Shown: positions 26,690 through 39,090 of the stretch, one piece after another | Numbering within the stretch: position 1 is the first letter of the stretch | Layout: every line of letters starts with the position of its first letter | Assembly: GCF_902686445.1 (NCBI RefSeq) | Contig: NC_062215.1 | Location: forward strand, 26,744,750 to 26,808,749 | From: Sciurus carolinensis | Lineage: Eukaryota > Chordata > Mammalia > Rodentia > Sciuridae | Direction: 5' to 3' | DNA: 64,000 nt | The notes under the pieces: model-generated | The model's input: only the letters and a program-made list of their open reading frames with translations | Databases searched by the model: none | What the model was told of the DNA's origin: nothing | Translations under genes and position numbers: made by a program

Positions 26690-27650
26690 AGGCTGTCGCT
26701 TCCTCCCCGGGCCCTGCCTTCCACCTCACTCCCTTTCCTGAACACTCGCTGGCCTTGCCTCGGCTTCCAACGTCGGCGCGAACCTCGGGGGCCCGCAAGG
26801 CGGCTGGGCTCGGCGCCCGAGGCCTCTCCTCAGGCCCGTCCTCCAGGAGGCCCGGCGCGCCTCGCGTCCCGGGCCCGGCCGGGCCGCGACCCCCGGCCCC
26901 GCACCCTCGCAGCCCGCTGGCCCTCACCTCCTCGGCATGCTTGCGCAGCGCCTTCTCCCGCTCGTACTGGGTGATGAGCTGCTCGTTGTCGTCCCGCAGT
27001 AGCTCCAGCTCCACCTGGTGTTCCTGGTCCTGCGCGAACACCGAGTCCAGGTTCTCCAGCACGGCCACCACCAGTGGCATCAGCTCCTTGACCACCTCCT
27101 CGTCGTAGCGCCCGATGAGCCGCTCGAACTCGCGGTAGATGGAGCCGGCCAGGCCGGACACCCGCTCCGACATCACGGCCCCGGAGCCGCCGGGCTCCTC
27201 CTGGTACACCACACCGTCCTCCAGCTCCATGGTGGTGGGCAGGCGGGCGGCCCGGGGCGTCGCCGGCTGAGGGACCGCACGGGCCCGCACGGGACGGGCC
27301 CGGCTGGGGCTAGGGCTGGGCCAGGCGGGGTGGGGGCCGGGGCCGGAGGTGGGGAGGGGTGGGGTGAGCGCACTCACCCCAACCGCCGCAGCACCAACTG
27401 CCGGGGCGGCCCAGCCGCGCGCGCTACGCGTCACCCGCGGGGCGGGGTCGGCGCCGCGTCTGCCCGGTGGGCGGGGCTCCACGGGAGGCCAGGCGCGGCC
27501 GGGGGCGGGGCTATGCGTCAGCGTGCGCCGAGGGAGGAAGGCCGTGGCGTCAACACCCAGCGCCGCGCGACCGGCGAGACGCCAACGGGAAAGGTTCCGA
27601 GCTGAGGCTGGATTTGCGAGGCCGTTCCAAAGGAAAGGGAGGGGTTCTGG
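26690..27650. promoter_or_regulatory. SPAG9: CpG island promoter of SPAG9
   Basis: About 1 kb of very GC- and CpG-rich sequence covering SPAG9 exon 1 and its upstream side, inside otherwise AT-rich DNA. It includes GC-box-like runs (ggggcgggg type) at about 27436-27512 and the motif TGCGTCA near 27512. No TATA box is visible, as expected for a housekeeping-type dispersed start. The minus-strand 5' UTR lies within 27231 to roughly 27550; the exact start cannot be read from sequence. Confidence 0.9.
26928..27230 (-). CDS. SPAG9: SPAG9 (JIP4) coding exon 1
   Basis: First coding exon of the JNK-interacting scaffold SPAG9/JIP4, which ties MAP kinases and the motors kinesin-1 and dynein to vesicles and lysosomes in the cytoplasm. 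The translation starts [17 protein letters not shown] and runs 101 codons to ...KALRKHAEE, followed directly by a consensus donor (GTGAGG on the minus strand, 26922-26927), so the exon ends in phase 0. It covers most of the N-terminal RH1 domain, the helical dimer segment (about residues 24-95, rich in E, L and R) that binds motor light chains. The start is chosen because it matches the known N-terminus and because upstream in-frame sequence is GC-rich, low-complexity CpG-island reading. Longer readings in other frames here are island artefacts. The rest of the gene continues at 2363-2483 and beyond the left edge. Identification rests on recalled family sequence and the neighbouring genes; I am very sure. 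Confidence 0.97.
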
Positions 27651-27689
27651 AAGAGTGACTAGCCCCCCAGGACTAACGCAGCTAACATT

Positions 27690-27870
27690 TCTATTGCTTT
27701 TTCACAGTTCACAGGCGCTTTCCCACTTATTCATCACAACCGGCGTGCTGCTGGAGATGTTTGGCCTCCTTTTCACAAAGTAGGCCCAGAAAAGTTGTGG
27801 TTCACTCAAGGTCACGTAGCTAGAACAGGAAAAAGGCTGAGCCCGGACTCAAACTAGTTCTGATTGAGAA
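27690..27870 (+). mobile_element. MIR SINE next to SPAG9 island
   Basis: Core phrases ttcacaaagtaggcccaga, actcaaggtcacgtagct and gagcccggactcaaa are typical MIR. Confidence 0.8.
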
Positions 27871-28474
27871 TTCCGAACCCAGAAAAATGGAACCATGACG
27901 GAGAATCTAATGTGCTCTCAAGTAGGGTAGTACTGTTTGGGTTAGAGAAGGGTAAAAATAATCTAAAACAGGAAGTACAAAGCATTCTGGAGAAGGGTAA
28001 AACCGAAACTCCACATCTTGCATTTTCCCAAACGGTTTCTCTGCCCCGGCCAACTTAGGGAGAAGAAATTCTAGGCCTCCAACCACCCTCTCTTCCCCGG
28101 TCTAGAAGTGGTGGGGACAGTGGGGGTGCGGAGCGGGGAAGTAGAAGGTTGAGAAGTAGGGAGAGGAAAGGGGTGGAGTCAGTGGGATGAATAAGTCTCA
28201 TGATATGTGAGGTCGCCGCCGCCTGGGAGAGCGTCACGTGTGGGGAATGACACAACACCCAAGCCTAGGGCGGCCTGAGTCAAGGATCCTTCCCAGTGTT
28301 CTCTTCTGGCGTCTGCAAATGGGGCGGAAGACACTCCCCAAAATCCTTTTTCTGCCACAGGTGACTCAGGAGTTCTCTGGCCCCAACTTATCAAAGAACA
28401 GGAGGAAATGAAGGACTTGGGTAAAGAATGTAATTCCTGGGATCGTAAATATCCTAACTCAAGAGAGCACATTC

Positions 28475-28825
28475 TCAGCCCTTTTTATTATTTTTTATTT
28501 TGAGACAGGGTCTCGCTAAATTGTTTAGGACCTCTCTTCGCTTGCTGAGGTTGGCATTGAACATGCGATCCTCCTGCCTCTGCTGCCTCCACTGGGATTA
28601 CATGTGTGAGCCACCAAGCCCGGCTAAAGTCTCCCCTTTGTTTTTTTTAGTACGGGGGATTGAACTCAACGTCACTCGACCACTAAGCCACATCTCCAGC
28701 CCTATTTTGCATTTTATTTAGAAACAGGGTCTCCCTGAGTTGCTTAGCTCCTCGCTTTTGCTGAGACTGGCTTTGAACTCGTGATTCTCCTGCTTCAGCC
28801 TCCCGAGCCACCGCACCTGGCAAGT
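28475..28825 (-). mobile_element. Two reverse MEN pieces
   Basis: 28475-28625 B1 half; 28640-28825 near-complete dimer. Confidence 0.85.
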
Positions 28826-29094
28826 CTCCCATCCTTGACCCTCCTGGAAACCAAAACAAACAGTATGGAGGTTGGGCAAAAGCCAACGATCAGCTCAGAA
28901 GGACAAAGATGAAAATTTTAAGTATTAATGAGTGAATTTGCACCTGTGCTGTTTTCCTCACCCTTGTCCCACAGTCATTCTTATATTGCTTATATGTTTG
29001 GGATATAGGCATGCCAACCAGTTGATGGGATGTGATCTCCAAATGTCCTGTCTCAACCTCCCTTTTACATTCTTTTTGGTTTGGTTTTGGTTGG

Positions 29095-29265
29095 TTTGGT
29101 TCTGGGGATTGAACCCAGGGGAAATTTACCCCTAAGCTACATCCCCAATCCTTTTTATTTTTTAAGACAGCGTCCCAGTAAGTTATACCAGGCTAGTGTG
29201 GAACTTGCTCTCCTGCTCCTCAGCCTCCCTGCTTACTGGGATTACAGGAGTGGTCTATCATACCA
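29095..29265 (-). mobile_element. MEN SINE
   Basis: ttctggggattgaacccagg ... tgcttactgggattacagga. Confidence 0.85.
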
Positions 29266-29641
29266 GTATTTGCCCACTCATTTGAAAGCCAGAAAAAGTC
29301 TCGCTCTGCATTTCTTCTGATTTTCTCTTCTCTTCCTGAGGCCTTCACTCAGGCAATCTATCTATATAGGTGCCTCTACTTTCCTAGGGGTCAGAAGAGC
29401 AGGAAAACTTAGGGCAAGTCTTTACTTTATCTTTCCTCAATATTATCATCATGCACATCAGAAAAGTTAGAGAAAAAAAGTATGTTGATTTTCAGGCATT
29501 GGGTTATAATTAAAGTCTTCATAATAAGGATTTTTCTTTAGGTGTGAGTTCAACATAGATATGAGATCTATATTTATGTCTTAATTTTAGGCTTCTGGTA
29601 GTTATCAGCAATCACATTTAATTGCTTAAAATTAAATTCAG

Positions 29642-29727
29642 CGTTGGGAATATATAGCTCAGTGATAGAATTAGCACTAGTATGTGTAAGGTCCTATGTT
29701 TGACCCCCAGACCTGTAAATTAATTTA
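29642..29727 (+). mobile_element. ID SINE, diverged
   Basis: gaatatatagctcagtgata ... gtttgacccccagacctg. Confidence 0.8.
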
Positions 29728-29823
29728 ATTCAGCTAAATAGCCATCAACTGGCAAACAGATAAATATAATGCACTATATGTATATAATGGAATATTATTC
29801 AGCAATAAAAAAGTATGTACGAG

Positions 29824-29948
29824 GGGCTGGGGTTGTGGCTCAGATGGTAAAGCACTTGCCTGACATGTGAGAGGCACTGGGTTCAATTCTCACACCACAT
29901 ATTTACAAATAAAGTAAAGGTCCATTGACAATAAAAAAATATTTTAAA
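29824..29948 (+). mobile_element. Tailed ID in L1
   Basis: ggctggggttgtggctcaga ...; target copies described under the host L1. Confidence 0.88.
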
Positions 29949-30230
29949 AAAAGTACGTACAATAACATGGATGAAATTTCAAGACATTATGCTAAGTGAA
30001 AAAAGATAGTCACAAAAGATTACATATTGTATGGTTCCATTTATATGAAATGTTCAGAATAGCCACACCTATAGAGACAGTAAATAAGTGTTTGGGGGAG
30101 GCTAAAGGGACGAAGAGGGGGAGATCATGACCTGAAATTGAATCCCATGCATGTTATGAATTTGTCAAGATGAACCCAACTAGTATGTGTAAATATAAAG
30201 CTCTAATTAAAAAAACAAAAACAAAACCTG

Positions 30231-30452
30231 ATCTGGGTGCAGTGGTGTACTCCTGTAAACTCAGAGACTCAAGAGGTAGAGGCGGGAGGATTGCAAATTC
30301 AAAGCCAGCCTCAGCAATTAAGTGAGGCCCTAAGCAACTTGGCCAGACCCTGTCTCACAATAAAAAAGACTGGGAGTGTGTCTCAGTGGCTAAGTGCCCC
30401 TAGGCTCAATCCCTGGTTCAGAAAAAAAAAGAAAAAAAAAAAAAAAAAAACC
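30231..30452 (+). mobile_element. MEN in L1
   Basis: ctgggtgcagtggtgtactc ... ccctggttcagaaaa with a long A/G tail. Confidence 0.88.
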
Positions 30453-30701
30453 TGGAAGTAAATTAATGGTTGCTGAGAACTGGTGGGCAAGAGAGGGTGG
30501 GATGAAGGGAAGTGGGAATGACTGCTGGTGAGAATCAGATTTCTTTCTGGGGTAATGATAATGTTTTAAAATTGATTGAAGCAGTGAATACACAATTCTG
30601 TCAATATACTAAAAGGCATCAAAAAGTATACTTTAAATGGGTGAACTCTATGGTATGTAAATTTTATCTTAATAAAGCTTCTTTAAAAATTTAAAAAGGG
30701 A

Positions 30702-30785
30702 GCTAGAGATGTAGCTCAGTCGTAGAACACTTGCCGAGCTTGCATGAGGCCCTGGGTTCAATCCCTAGCACTGCAGAAAGTACAT
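30702..30785 (+). mobile_element. ID SINE
   Basis: gctagagatgtagctcagtc ... ttcaatccctagcactgcag. Confidence 0.88.
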
Positions 30786-31439
30786 AAACAAACACAATTT
30801 ATGGCAGTAATGTCTTTAAAGAGCCAGCAGAAACACAAAACTTTATGTGATAGAGTACAAATAAAATGGTTTGAAATTGTGAACCTTGTATTCTAGTATG
30901 GACTGGCCATTTTGAACAACTTAGGCCAGGAACAAAAAAGTAAAGAGTTACTGAGTACCTACTAGGTGCCTGTCACTGCAGTGAGGACTGTGGGCCTTAA
31001 TTTCTTTATAATGCAGGAGTTTGTTAGAGAATCTGCCAAGGCTTCTTATCATTCTAGAATCCTCTAGGTGGGAGTGACAGGAGATTGGCCTTAAAATTGA
31101 GTCGTGTTAGTTCCTAATTATGTAGACTGGATAAGATTCCCAGCACCCACCTCTAAACCCAAGGACTGAAATTATTAAAGACTGAGAGTTATCAAGGAAA
31201 AAACAGGTCACATTGTAGACCTTAGAGTGTTTACTTTTGATTTTAAAGGGAAGGAAATTCTGCTTCAAGAGATTCCTTGGCCTTGCAAAAATAGTGAGGA
31301 CAGTAATGGGGGCAGTAGGAGGGAGGAGTTGATGAGGGCAGGAAGGGAGGAGTTTCTTCCTAAACACAATAACTATAATCACTGGGAGGGTGAAATTACT
31401 AGTCCTGTTGTTTGTCCAGCCATCTGGAACTTTTAGTTT

Positions 31440-31636
31440 TTGTGTGTATTGCTGGGGATTGAACCCAGGAGCACGCTACCTACCACTGAGCTACATCCTC
31501 AGTCCCTTTTAATTTTTTATTTTGAGACAGGGTCTTGCCAAATTGCTGAGGGTCTTGCTGAATTGCCCAATCTGGCCTTAAACTTGCAATCCTCCTGCCT
31601 CAGCCTCCCCAAGGTGTGCACCACTATACGTGGCTT
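31440..31636 (-). mobile_element. MEN SINE
   Basis: tgctggggattgaacccagg ... ctcagcctccccaaggtgtg. Confidence 0.85.
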
Positions 31637-31934
31637 GTTATTTCTATATAAATCCATTTCTATAGTTTCACACTTAAATTTTCCCACCTGGGGAGAGAAA
31701 CTCACTGAAAGAAAATGAGAAGAGGAGGTTCTGGGTTCTCAAGACCCTTGTGGCAGTGTGAAAAGACAAATGATTCATCACTCCTTACAAATCTTGGACG
31801 GTTTTTGGTGGGGCAGTCTAGCTATGGAATTCCAGGTTCTTGAAGAGTGCCATAGCATTATTCTGAGTCCTCAGTTTTTCCTTTGAAAGTCTTTGTTGTT
31901 GTGATGGTGGTGCTGCTGCCACTGCTGCTTCTGA

Positions 31935-32018
31935 AGATCCGTGGGCTTCACGTGATAGGCCAGCACTCTAGCACTGAGCTAAACCCCCAGCCCCAAGTAG
32001 TTTCTTTCTTTCTTCCTT

Positions 32019-32086
<68 letters not shown>

Positions 32087-32217
32087 TTCCTTTCTTTCTT
32101 TCTTTCTTTCTTTCCTTTCTTTCCTTTCTTCCTTTCTTCCTTTCTTCCTTTCTTCCTTTCTTTCTTTCTTTTCTTTCTTTCTTTCCTTCCTTCCTTCCTT
32201 CCTTCCTTCCTTCCTTC

Positions 32218-32260
<43 letters not shown>

Positions 32261-32488
32261 TCCTTTCTTTCTTTCTTTCGTCTTTTTTTTGTACTGGGAA
32301 TTGAACCCAGGGGTGCTTTACTACTGAGCTACATCCCCAACCCTTGTCATTTTTTATTTTGAGATATGGTCTTGCTAAATGGCCAAAGGTCTCACCAAGT
32401 TGCCAAGGCTGGCCTCAAACTTCTGATTCTCCTGCCTCAGCCTCCCTAATTGTTGGGATTACAGGTGTATGCCACCAGGCCCTGCTCC
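31935..32488 (-). mobile_element. Reverse ID relic and MEN around the CTTT tract
   Basis: ID piece 31935-31998, then the 280-base pyrimidine tract, then a complete reverse MEN at 32290-32488. Confidence 0.8.
32001..32280. repeat. (CTTT)n/(CCTT)n tract
   Basis: 280 bases of nearly pure pyrimidine: ctttc arrays, an inner cctt array (about 32183-32220), then ctttc again. It lies between two minus-strand SINE pieces and probably expanded from a SINE tail. Confidence 0.95.
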
Positions 32489-33171
32489 CCCCAAATAGTT
32501 TTTTTAAATAGATTTCTTTGGAAATGACACGCAAATCCGTTTCAGTCCATAAATTTATTTTGACACATTACTTGAATGGAAGAAACTAATTTTTTGAATG
32601 TATGACTTAGGGAAAAGATATTAGTGACCCAAAACAACACTCCTGAAATCCACCATCTTTGAAAATGCAGTGCAGTTCAGTCAGCATTTGGTGCCTGTTA
32701 AGACTGAGTCTTGTGCTAGACCCAAGGTGAAAGTGGGAGGTTCAAGGTTAAGATGAATCTGGCACAGTCCTTGTCCCCAAGATAAGCAGTCTAGTAAACG
32801 AGGCAGGTTTGAGAGCACAAGTGGATATTGGTGTGAAAGTGCAACAATCGAAGCATGTACAAAGAACACTGATGGTGAAGCAGAAAGCAGTTAACTCTTG
32901 TTGGGAGGGTGTTGAGATGAAGCCCTCCTTGCAGGATTTTGCCAAGTGGAAGGGAGTCTAGGTAGATAATTGGTTTGAAGGTTAACTCAGATCACCTTTC
33001 AGATAAGCAGAATATATAATTTATTTGTTTAGTCTAAACCGAACCTGGCCTAGTTTCTGAGCTCTTACCAAACAGACCTAGTTCAAAAGAAAACTTGGTC
33101 TAAACGGAATATTGAAATGGTTCCTTGAGGTCACAAGCAGTCACTCTGGGATAATAAGGTTATGTCTGGAC

Positions 33172-33560
33172 AGGTGAGGTAGCTCACACCTGTAATCCCA
33201 GCAACTCGGGAGGCTGAGGCAGGATGGTAGACTGAGCAACATAATTATATCTTGTCTCAAACTTTAAAAAGGGTCGAGCATCCCTGTAGTCCTAGCTGCT
33301 TGGGAGGCTGAGTTAAGAGGATGGCAAGTTCAAGGCCAGCCTGAGCAAATTAGCAAGGCCCTCAGCAACTTAGTGAGACCCTGACTTAAAATAAAAAATT
33401 AAAAGATCCAGGCATGTGTTTCAGTGGTTAAGCACTAGCCTAATATGTGTGAGACCCTGGGTTCAACCCCCAGTACTGGTGATTGGGGGTACACGGGGCT
33501 GGGTGTGTGGCTGGTGGTAGATTGCTTGCCTGGCACACTTAAGGCCCTGGATTCAAAACA
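33172..33560 (+). mobile_element. Nested MEN pair plus ID
   Basis: A B1 half (33172-33272), a second MEN (33275-33480) and a decayed ID (33494-33560). Confidence 0.8.
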
Positions 33561-34621
33561 ACAAAAGCAAGCAAGCAAACAAACAAAAACTATGAAAGAC
33601 TATCTTAACACATGGCAGGTCCTGTCCCAACAAGACTACTACCTCAAGAGAAGCTAGGAACCTATGCTTAGGTTGGCGCACCACCAGGGGCATGGCTGAC
33701 TGCTCAGAAGAAACCACTATATGAAATCACTCCACAAACAGTAAAGTCACAAAGGTTAACATCAACTTCTATTCCTCAGAAAAGCAAAATAAATAAATTA
33801 AATAAAAATTCTAAGGACAAGGTCAATCCATCAGCAGAAAACAGGATATGAACAAATGGAAACACAATGAATTGCCATTGAATATGTTTTCTATTTAAGG
33901 TGTACAGCTTATCTGAAATAAAACAGAGAGGGTCTGATTGGGAACAAGGACTGGTGTCTGGTCACAAGGGAAATAATCCACAGAGTCTCTCTGACCTTTG
34001 TCACTTTTTTCCTCCACATATTCATGTATGAAAATGACTCAGCTAGTCTCACACCAGTGGCTTATTTTTAGTCAGGGCCATAGAGCTGGTTGAAAACCTA
34101 AGCATAGTAACCACTGCCAGTCAACAGCCTCACACATTAGAAGCAGGGAACCAATACTCACTTATTCATTTCAATTTAACATATGTGACTCAAGAGACAC
34201 ACTTGCTCTTTCCTTCTGCCACAGTGCTGAGAACTCCCAGAGGGAGAAGTATTCCTTGGGGCATGAGACTTCAGCATTCGGAGGTCTCTGGCCAGTGCTG
34301 ATGATCTACAGTCGAGCAATCACCCACAGTTGTGTGCAAGTTTATGGCTGCATATCCTGAGCTACTGATTCTCAGCTCATGCCCCATTCCACCTCCACCT
34401 TTTCAAATTCCTAAAACAAAAGTCAAATAATATATGTTTGACATGAGATCATCTATCTGGAAGAAGAGGATTTAACCTGGCTGATGTCCCATTCTAATGT
34501 AAGGTGAATTTTGCATGTAAGGAAAGGACATTCTGTTGTTCATTCTCAGATTAGCAGAGATCAAGACCCAGAAGGAGATATTCTCTATTGCTTTATAAAA
34601 ATGTTAAAATTTATAATCTTA

Positions 34622-34846
34622 GCTGGTCGTGGTGGTGCAGCCTAATCCCAGTGGCTCAGGAGGTTGAGGCAGGAGGATTGCAAGTTTAAAGCCAGCCTTA
34701 GCAAGTTAGCAAGGCCCAAAGCAACTCAAAATAAATAAATAAATAAAATTAAAAAAAAAAAAACAATCTGGGGATGTGGTTCAGTGGTTAACCTCTGCTG
34801 GGTTCGATCCCTGGCCCCCCCAAAAACTCCCCGCCCCCCCAAAAAA
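34622..34846 (+). mobile_element. MEN SINE
   Basis: gctggtcgtggtggtgcagc ... ctgggttcgatccctggccc. Confidence 0.85.
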
Positions 34847-34952
34847 AGAAAGTTATCATTCTTTTCTCAAATTCTATAATCTGCTACTCCAAGAATTTTT
34901 ACATAATTGAAATCATACTGAAGGTACAGAATAAAGATAAGGATGACCAGGA

Positions 34953-34992
34953 CTGGGGTGTGATCAGCGGTAGAGTGCTTGCCTGGCACGTA
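34953..34992 (+). mobile_element. ID fragment
   Basis: Only the 5' part, through gtagagtgcttgcctggcac. Confidence 0.6.
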
Positions 34993-35418
34993 TGACTAGA
35001 TGATGATAGACTGCCTCTGTCTCCACCACACATTTGGATGTTAAATCAGATCCAGGCTCTGATGGCCAGCAAGCTCTGTGACCTTGGGAAAGCCACAGCA
35101 TCTTACGGCTCACATATAAAATTGCTCTGTGTTTCAGTGACCTTTGCTATCACTGGCAAAATATATTCTGTGGGTTCTGTTAAGGGATCCAGTCAGCACT
35201 GAAAGGAGAAACCACTAATCCCACAGGAAGTCTGGATGTCGGACAAGGACACATGGAAGTGCACACCACATGAGTGCACATACACACAAGAAAAGTGAGG
35301 AAACAATTCAGAATGAGAGCAAAACTCGGCCTCCCAGACCCAACCTCACAGCCAGCGTTCTTCCCTGCTCTCCAAAGGGACCAGGTACAGTTTTTTCAAA
35401 GAAAGAATTTTATTTTGG

Positions 35419-35654
35419 GGGACTGCAGTTGTAGCTCAGTGGTAGAAAGCTTGCCTGGCATGTATGAGGCACTGGGTTCAATCCTCTGCACCACGTAAAA
35501 AAAAATATAAATAAATAGAGGTATTGTGTCCATCTATAACTAAAACAGTTAAAAAGGAAAAAAAAAAACTTTATTTTTGGACTGGGGATATAGCTCAGTT
35601 GGTAGAGTGCTTACCTTGCAAGCACATAGGCCCTGGGTTCAATCCTCAGCACTA

Positions 35655-35686
<32 letters not shown>

Positions 35687-36150
35687 TTATTTTTTGCCAG
35701 GTGCAGTGATCCCGGCTATTCAGGAGGTAGAGGCAGGAGGATCACAAGTTTGAGGACAGCCTTGGCAACTTGAGACCCTGCCTCAAAATACAATATTTAC
35801 TTAAAAGGACTGGGAATATTGCTTAATGATAGAGCGGGTACCTGGCATGCCTGAATCCCTGGGGATATAGTTTAGTGGTAGGATGCTTCCCCAGCACACA
35901 CAAGGCCCTGGTTTTGATGCCCAGTAGTGGAAATAAAAAAAAAAAGAACTTCTTAAAAAGTCAGTGGGAGCCAGGCACAGTGTATATGCCCATAATCTCA
36001 GGAACTCCAGAAGCTGAGGCAGGAGCATTTCAAGTTCAAGACCCTGTTCTAAAATTAAAAAATACAGTGGTCTGGGGATGCAGCTCTGTGGTAAAGTGCC
36101 CCTGAGTTTAATCCCCAGTACCAAAAATAAAATAAAATAAAATAAAATAA
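35419..36150 (+). mobile_element. Five-SINE cluster
   Basis: Tailed ID (35419-35568), ID with long poly-A (35580-35683), MEN (35695-35850), ID (35858-35945), MEN (35966-36150), all in the same direction. Confidence 0.85.
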
Positions 36151-36790
36151 ATAAAAATAAATCAGTGGGAGTTGTCCAAATACGGTTAAGGGAGACTTTG
36201 GAAATAGTGGATCCTCCACTTCTGGGGTTGTCCTAGCCCTGCTCAAGCAGCCTGGGAGGGATGTAATGAAGGCAAACACAATATGGGAGTTGGAACAGGT
36301 GAGTTTCAAGATCCTATGTTACATCTGTAATCTTAAAATCCTGACTGGCATGTTTGCTTTTGGAGTCAAACACTCCCCCTTTCTGTTACTTTGCTGATTC
36401 TAATATTCTACCACCACTGGTCTACTATTCCCGAGACTTAATGGCCACTTGCTGCCACGTGCTATCCCATATCTCATATGAAGTATTTCTTACTAGCCCA
36501 CCAGCTTCCCTTCCCCTACTTCTTTCTCTTTACCCAATCTTCAATGTATTGATCCCAACCAATTATTAAAGACAAAAACGAATGAACAAACCAACAAGAA
36601 CAACAACAAAAACTCCCGAAGCTAATTCTTACTAAGGTAAAAATGAGCAAGTCATTAAATTTATGTGTTTTCTTCCTAGGCATACATACTTCTAAAAGGA
36701 AATTCTTGTTTTCTAATTGTGTATTTGGTATAATATAAATAAAGCATAATATCTGGTATAAAGTTTGATATAATGTAAAAATAAAGACTG

Positions 36791-36886
36791 AGCGCTGGTG
36801 ATGTAGCTTGGTGGTAGATTGTTTGCCTAGTATGCCCAAGGCCCTGGGTTTCAACCTCAACACCAAAAAAAAAAAAAAAAAAAACC
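36791..36886 (+). mobile_element. ID SINE
   Basis: gctggtgatgtagcttggtg ... gggtttcaacctcaacacca then poly-A. Confidence 0.85.
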
Positions 36887-37195
36887 AAAAACATAAATTT
36901 GAAACTAAGTTGATGGACTTTTTTCCCTTGACAATACTGATACAATAGTATGTTTAATTAAAACATGACACTGATGTTCATTGTGATCAGAATATACATA
37001 AACTGTGGATGAGAAAGACCCATTTCTACCAGAGATCACTGGGGCTCTTTGCATCTGACCTGTTTTGAACTGTCTTAGGGAGATAGTGGGCCAGGAGTGA
37101 CTGCTGGACCTGGGTTCTGGAGGCTTTAACTTGCTTTATCTTGTCAGTATTTTCTTTGTGTTCCTTTCTTCATTCACCTCTTGATCTTTAAAAAA

Positions 37196-37217
37196 AAAAT
37201 ATATGTATATATACATA

Positions 37218-37258
<41 letters not shown>
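37196..37258. repeat. (TA)n simple repeat
   Basis: Alternating TA with a few GT/CA steps, directly before a minus-strand SINE tail. Confidence 0.9.
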
Positions 37259-37259
<1 letters not shown>

Positions 37260-37260
<1 letters not shown>

Positions 37261-37472
37261 GTTTTTTAGTTGTAGGTGGACAGAATACCTTTATTTTTAA
37301 TTTTTATGTGGTGTTGAGGATCAAACCCAGGGTCTCACGCATGCTAGGCGAGGGCTTTAACCACCTTGCTCTTACCACCTTGCTCTTTTTTTTCCGGTGC
37401 TGGAGATTGAACCCAGGGCCTTGTGCTTGACAGGCAAGCACTCTACCAACTGAGCTATCTCCCCAGCCCCTT
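37260..37472 (-). mobile_element. Reverse tailed ID then reverse ID
   Basis: 37260-37370 tailed copy; 37389-37472 copy with near-consensus boxes (ctaccaactgagctatctcc). Confidence 0.88.
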
Positions 37473-38217
37473 CCTCCTTGCTCTTAATAACTCCACTTAC
37501 AAAAAATTTAGGCCACTCTCAGCTGGCAGCTCCTGGAAACTGACTAGATGCAAAACTAGGCAGGGGGAAGGGGAGAAAACATTCCTGTGGTGAGGCATGC
37601 AAGTTAAAGAGCAGAGGTCACATCATTTGGCAGGAGGTGGAAGGCTCCAAAGAACAGAAATTGGTTTAAGCAATAATGAATGGGTTTAGAGGTGGAAAGT
37701 TAAAGTCCAAGGTATAAGTGGATGGCTTACAGCTAGACTGAAAAAGGAGAGAACAGATTGTAGTGTGCAACACATTAATGAGAAAAAGGCAAACACACTT
37801 CCAGCTCACAGAAGGCTACATGTTCCCCATATTTCCTAAGCTGTTTAGAGTTAGGCAGGGCCATTTGACTATTTCTGCTCTATGGGCTCAAAGGAGAAGT
37901 GATTTATGTCATCTCCAGGCCAAATCAACCATATAACAGTCACTGCATGACTCTCCTGTTCGCTTAGCAATTCTGCGGTGCACTTAGGCCTTATACTGAG
38001 ATGATGTTAGAAAAGCCTGGCTCCCAGGGTTACTCTCCGTGACAGCTGACTGGAGAGGTGCTAGGTCATAGCTGGATTGGGTTTTGTGTAGCCCCTAGAA
38101 ATGGGATTTCTTTCTTTGCTACAGTATAATTTAGCCCATCCTGACTAATATGAAAGGTACTATAATGATAGTATTCTTATAATAATTGATTATGTGACAT
38201 TGAACCCCAAACTGGAC

Positions 38218-38336
38218 AGGCCAAAGTGCTTGCCTCACATGCGTAAGGCACTGGGTTCAATCCTCAGTGCTACATAAATAAATAAAATAAAGGTGGTGTA
38301 TCTATCTACAACTAAAAACAATTTTTTTTTTTTTTT
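38218..38336 (+). mobile_element. Tailed ID, 5' truncated
   Basis: Starts within box A; tail ggtgtatctatctacaac. Confidence 0.8.
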
Positions 38337-38824
38337 AAAGTACTAGGCCTAAGTCAGATTCCCCCATTGGTTGTCTTGGAGAGTCAAACCACATGTGAGC
38401 AAGAAGGTAATTAATGCTAAATGGCTACCTTGAATGTTGAGCCTCTTCACCCACATAATCCTTTGCCCCAGAAAGGTTTAGTTTGAAAGACTATACCAGG
38501 GGAGGGGCAAGTACCTGAACCGTTAAGGCAGAGAGCCCATGTTTTTGCCAAAGGCTTTATTGTATCTAAGCTTAGAATGTGGAAACAAGAAGGCTGTGAG
38601 AAGATATAAAAATAAAAGGGGAGACAGTTAAGGGACTTAAGGAGAAAAGTTCAATGGTATTAGAGTTACTGTTCATAAGAGCAGAAATTGCAGGGATAGC
38701 AAAGGAAAGCAATAAGTTGAGTAGAAAGAAATAAGATGACTGATGTAATTTGGGTTGGATGGTGACTGTTGAAGTCTCATTCTGCAGGGAAGTCTGATTC
38801 CTGAGCACATCACAGCACATTGTG

Positions 38825-38965
38825 GTGGTTAGGAATGTGCTTGGGAACAGGAATAAAGGTGGATTCATAGTCAAGTTCTGCCATTTATCAGTTTTGTGGC
38901 CTGGTACTAATTATTTAAACTTTCTGTTCATCAAATCTTCCATCCGCAAATTAAGAAAGTCTCCA
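38825..38965 (+). mobile_element. MIR relic
   Basis: gttctgccatttatcagtt ... tggcctggtactaattatttaa matches the MIR core layout. Confidence 0.65.
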
Positions 38966-38971
38966 CTGGGG

Positions 38972-39090
38972 GGCTGGGGCTATAGCTCAGTGGCAGAGTG
39001 CTTGCCTGGCACCTGTGAGGCACTGGATTCCATCCTCAGTACCACATAAAAACAAAAACAAAACAAAGGCATTCTGTCCATGTACAACTA
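38972..39090 (+). mobile_element. Tailed ID feeding the purine tract
   Basis: gctggggctatagctcagtg ... ctgtccatgtacaacta then directly the AAAG array. Confidence 0.9.

Larger units (their letters stand above)
2484..26927 (-). other. SPAG9: SPAG9 intron 1 (24.4 kb)
   Basis: The intron is defined by the exon 1 donor and exon 2 acceptor. It holds more than 35 SINE copies on both strands, an ERV cluster (about 3993-5540), a MaLR-type LTR (6828-7225), an L1 3' end (12927-13215) and scattered L2/MIR fragments. Stretches without a recognised element, for example 7230-8160, 9345-10290, 16000-16975 and 25220-26600, are AT-rich and show no splice-bounded coding sequence. A segment at about 10920-11460 reads like an ancient interspersed repeat, but I cannot name its family. 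Confidence 0.85.
29738..30690 (+). mobile_element. Old L1 3' end with nested SINEs
   Basis: Typical L1 3' wording (aatggaatattattcagc, then ggttgctgagaactggtgg, then ttatcttaataaagct). It is split by a tailed ID at 29824-29948 with target copies aagtatgtac/aagtacgtac, and by a MEN at 30231-30452. Confidence 0.85.

Noticed and set aside
26649..27482. 277-codon minus-strand frame beginning upstream of SPAG9 exon 1
   Set aside because: It includes the real 101 codons but extends into the 5' UTR and past a consensus donor; the flanks are low-complexity island translation.
32001..32280. CRISPR-like repetitive array
   Set aside because: Simple tetranucleotide repeat without spacers, in a mammalian genome.
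31883..32362. 159-codon frame rich in Phe/Leu/Ser
   Set aside because: Translation of the CTTT microsatellite and neighbouring SINEs.
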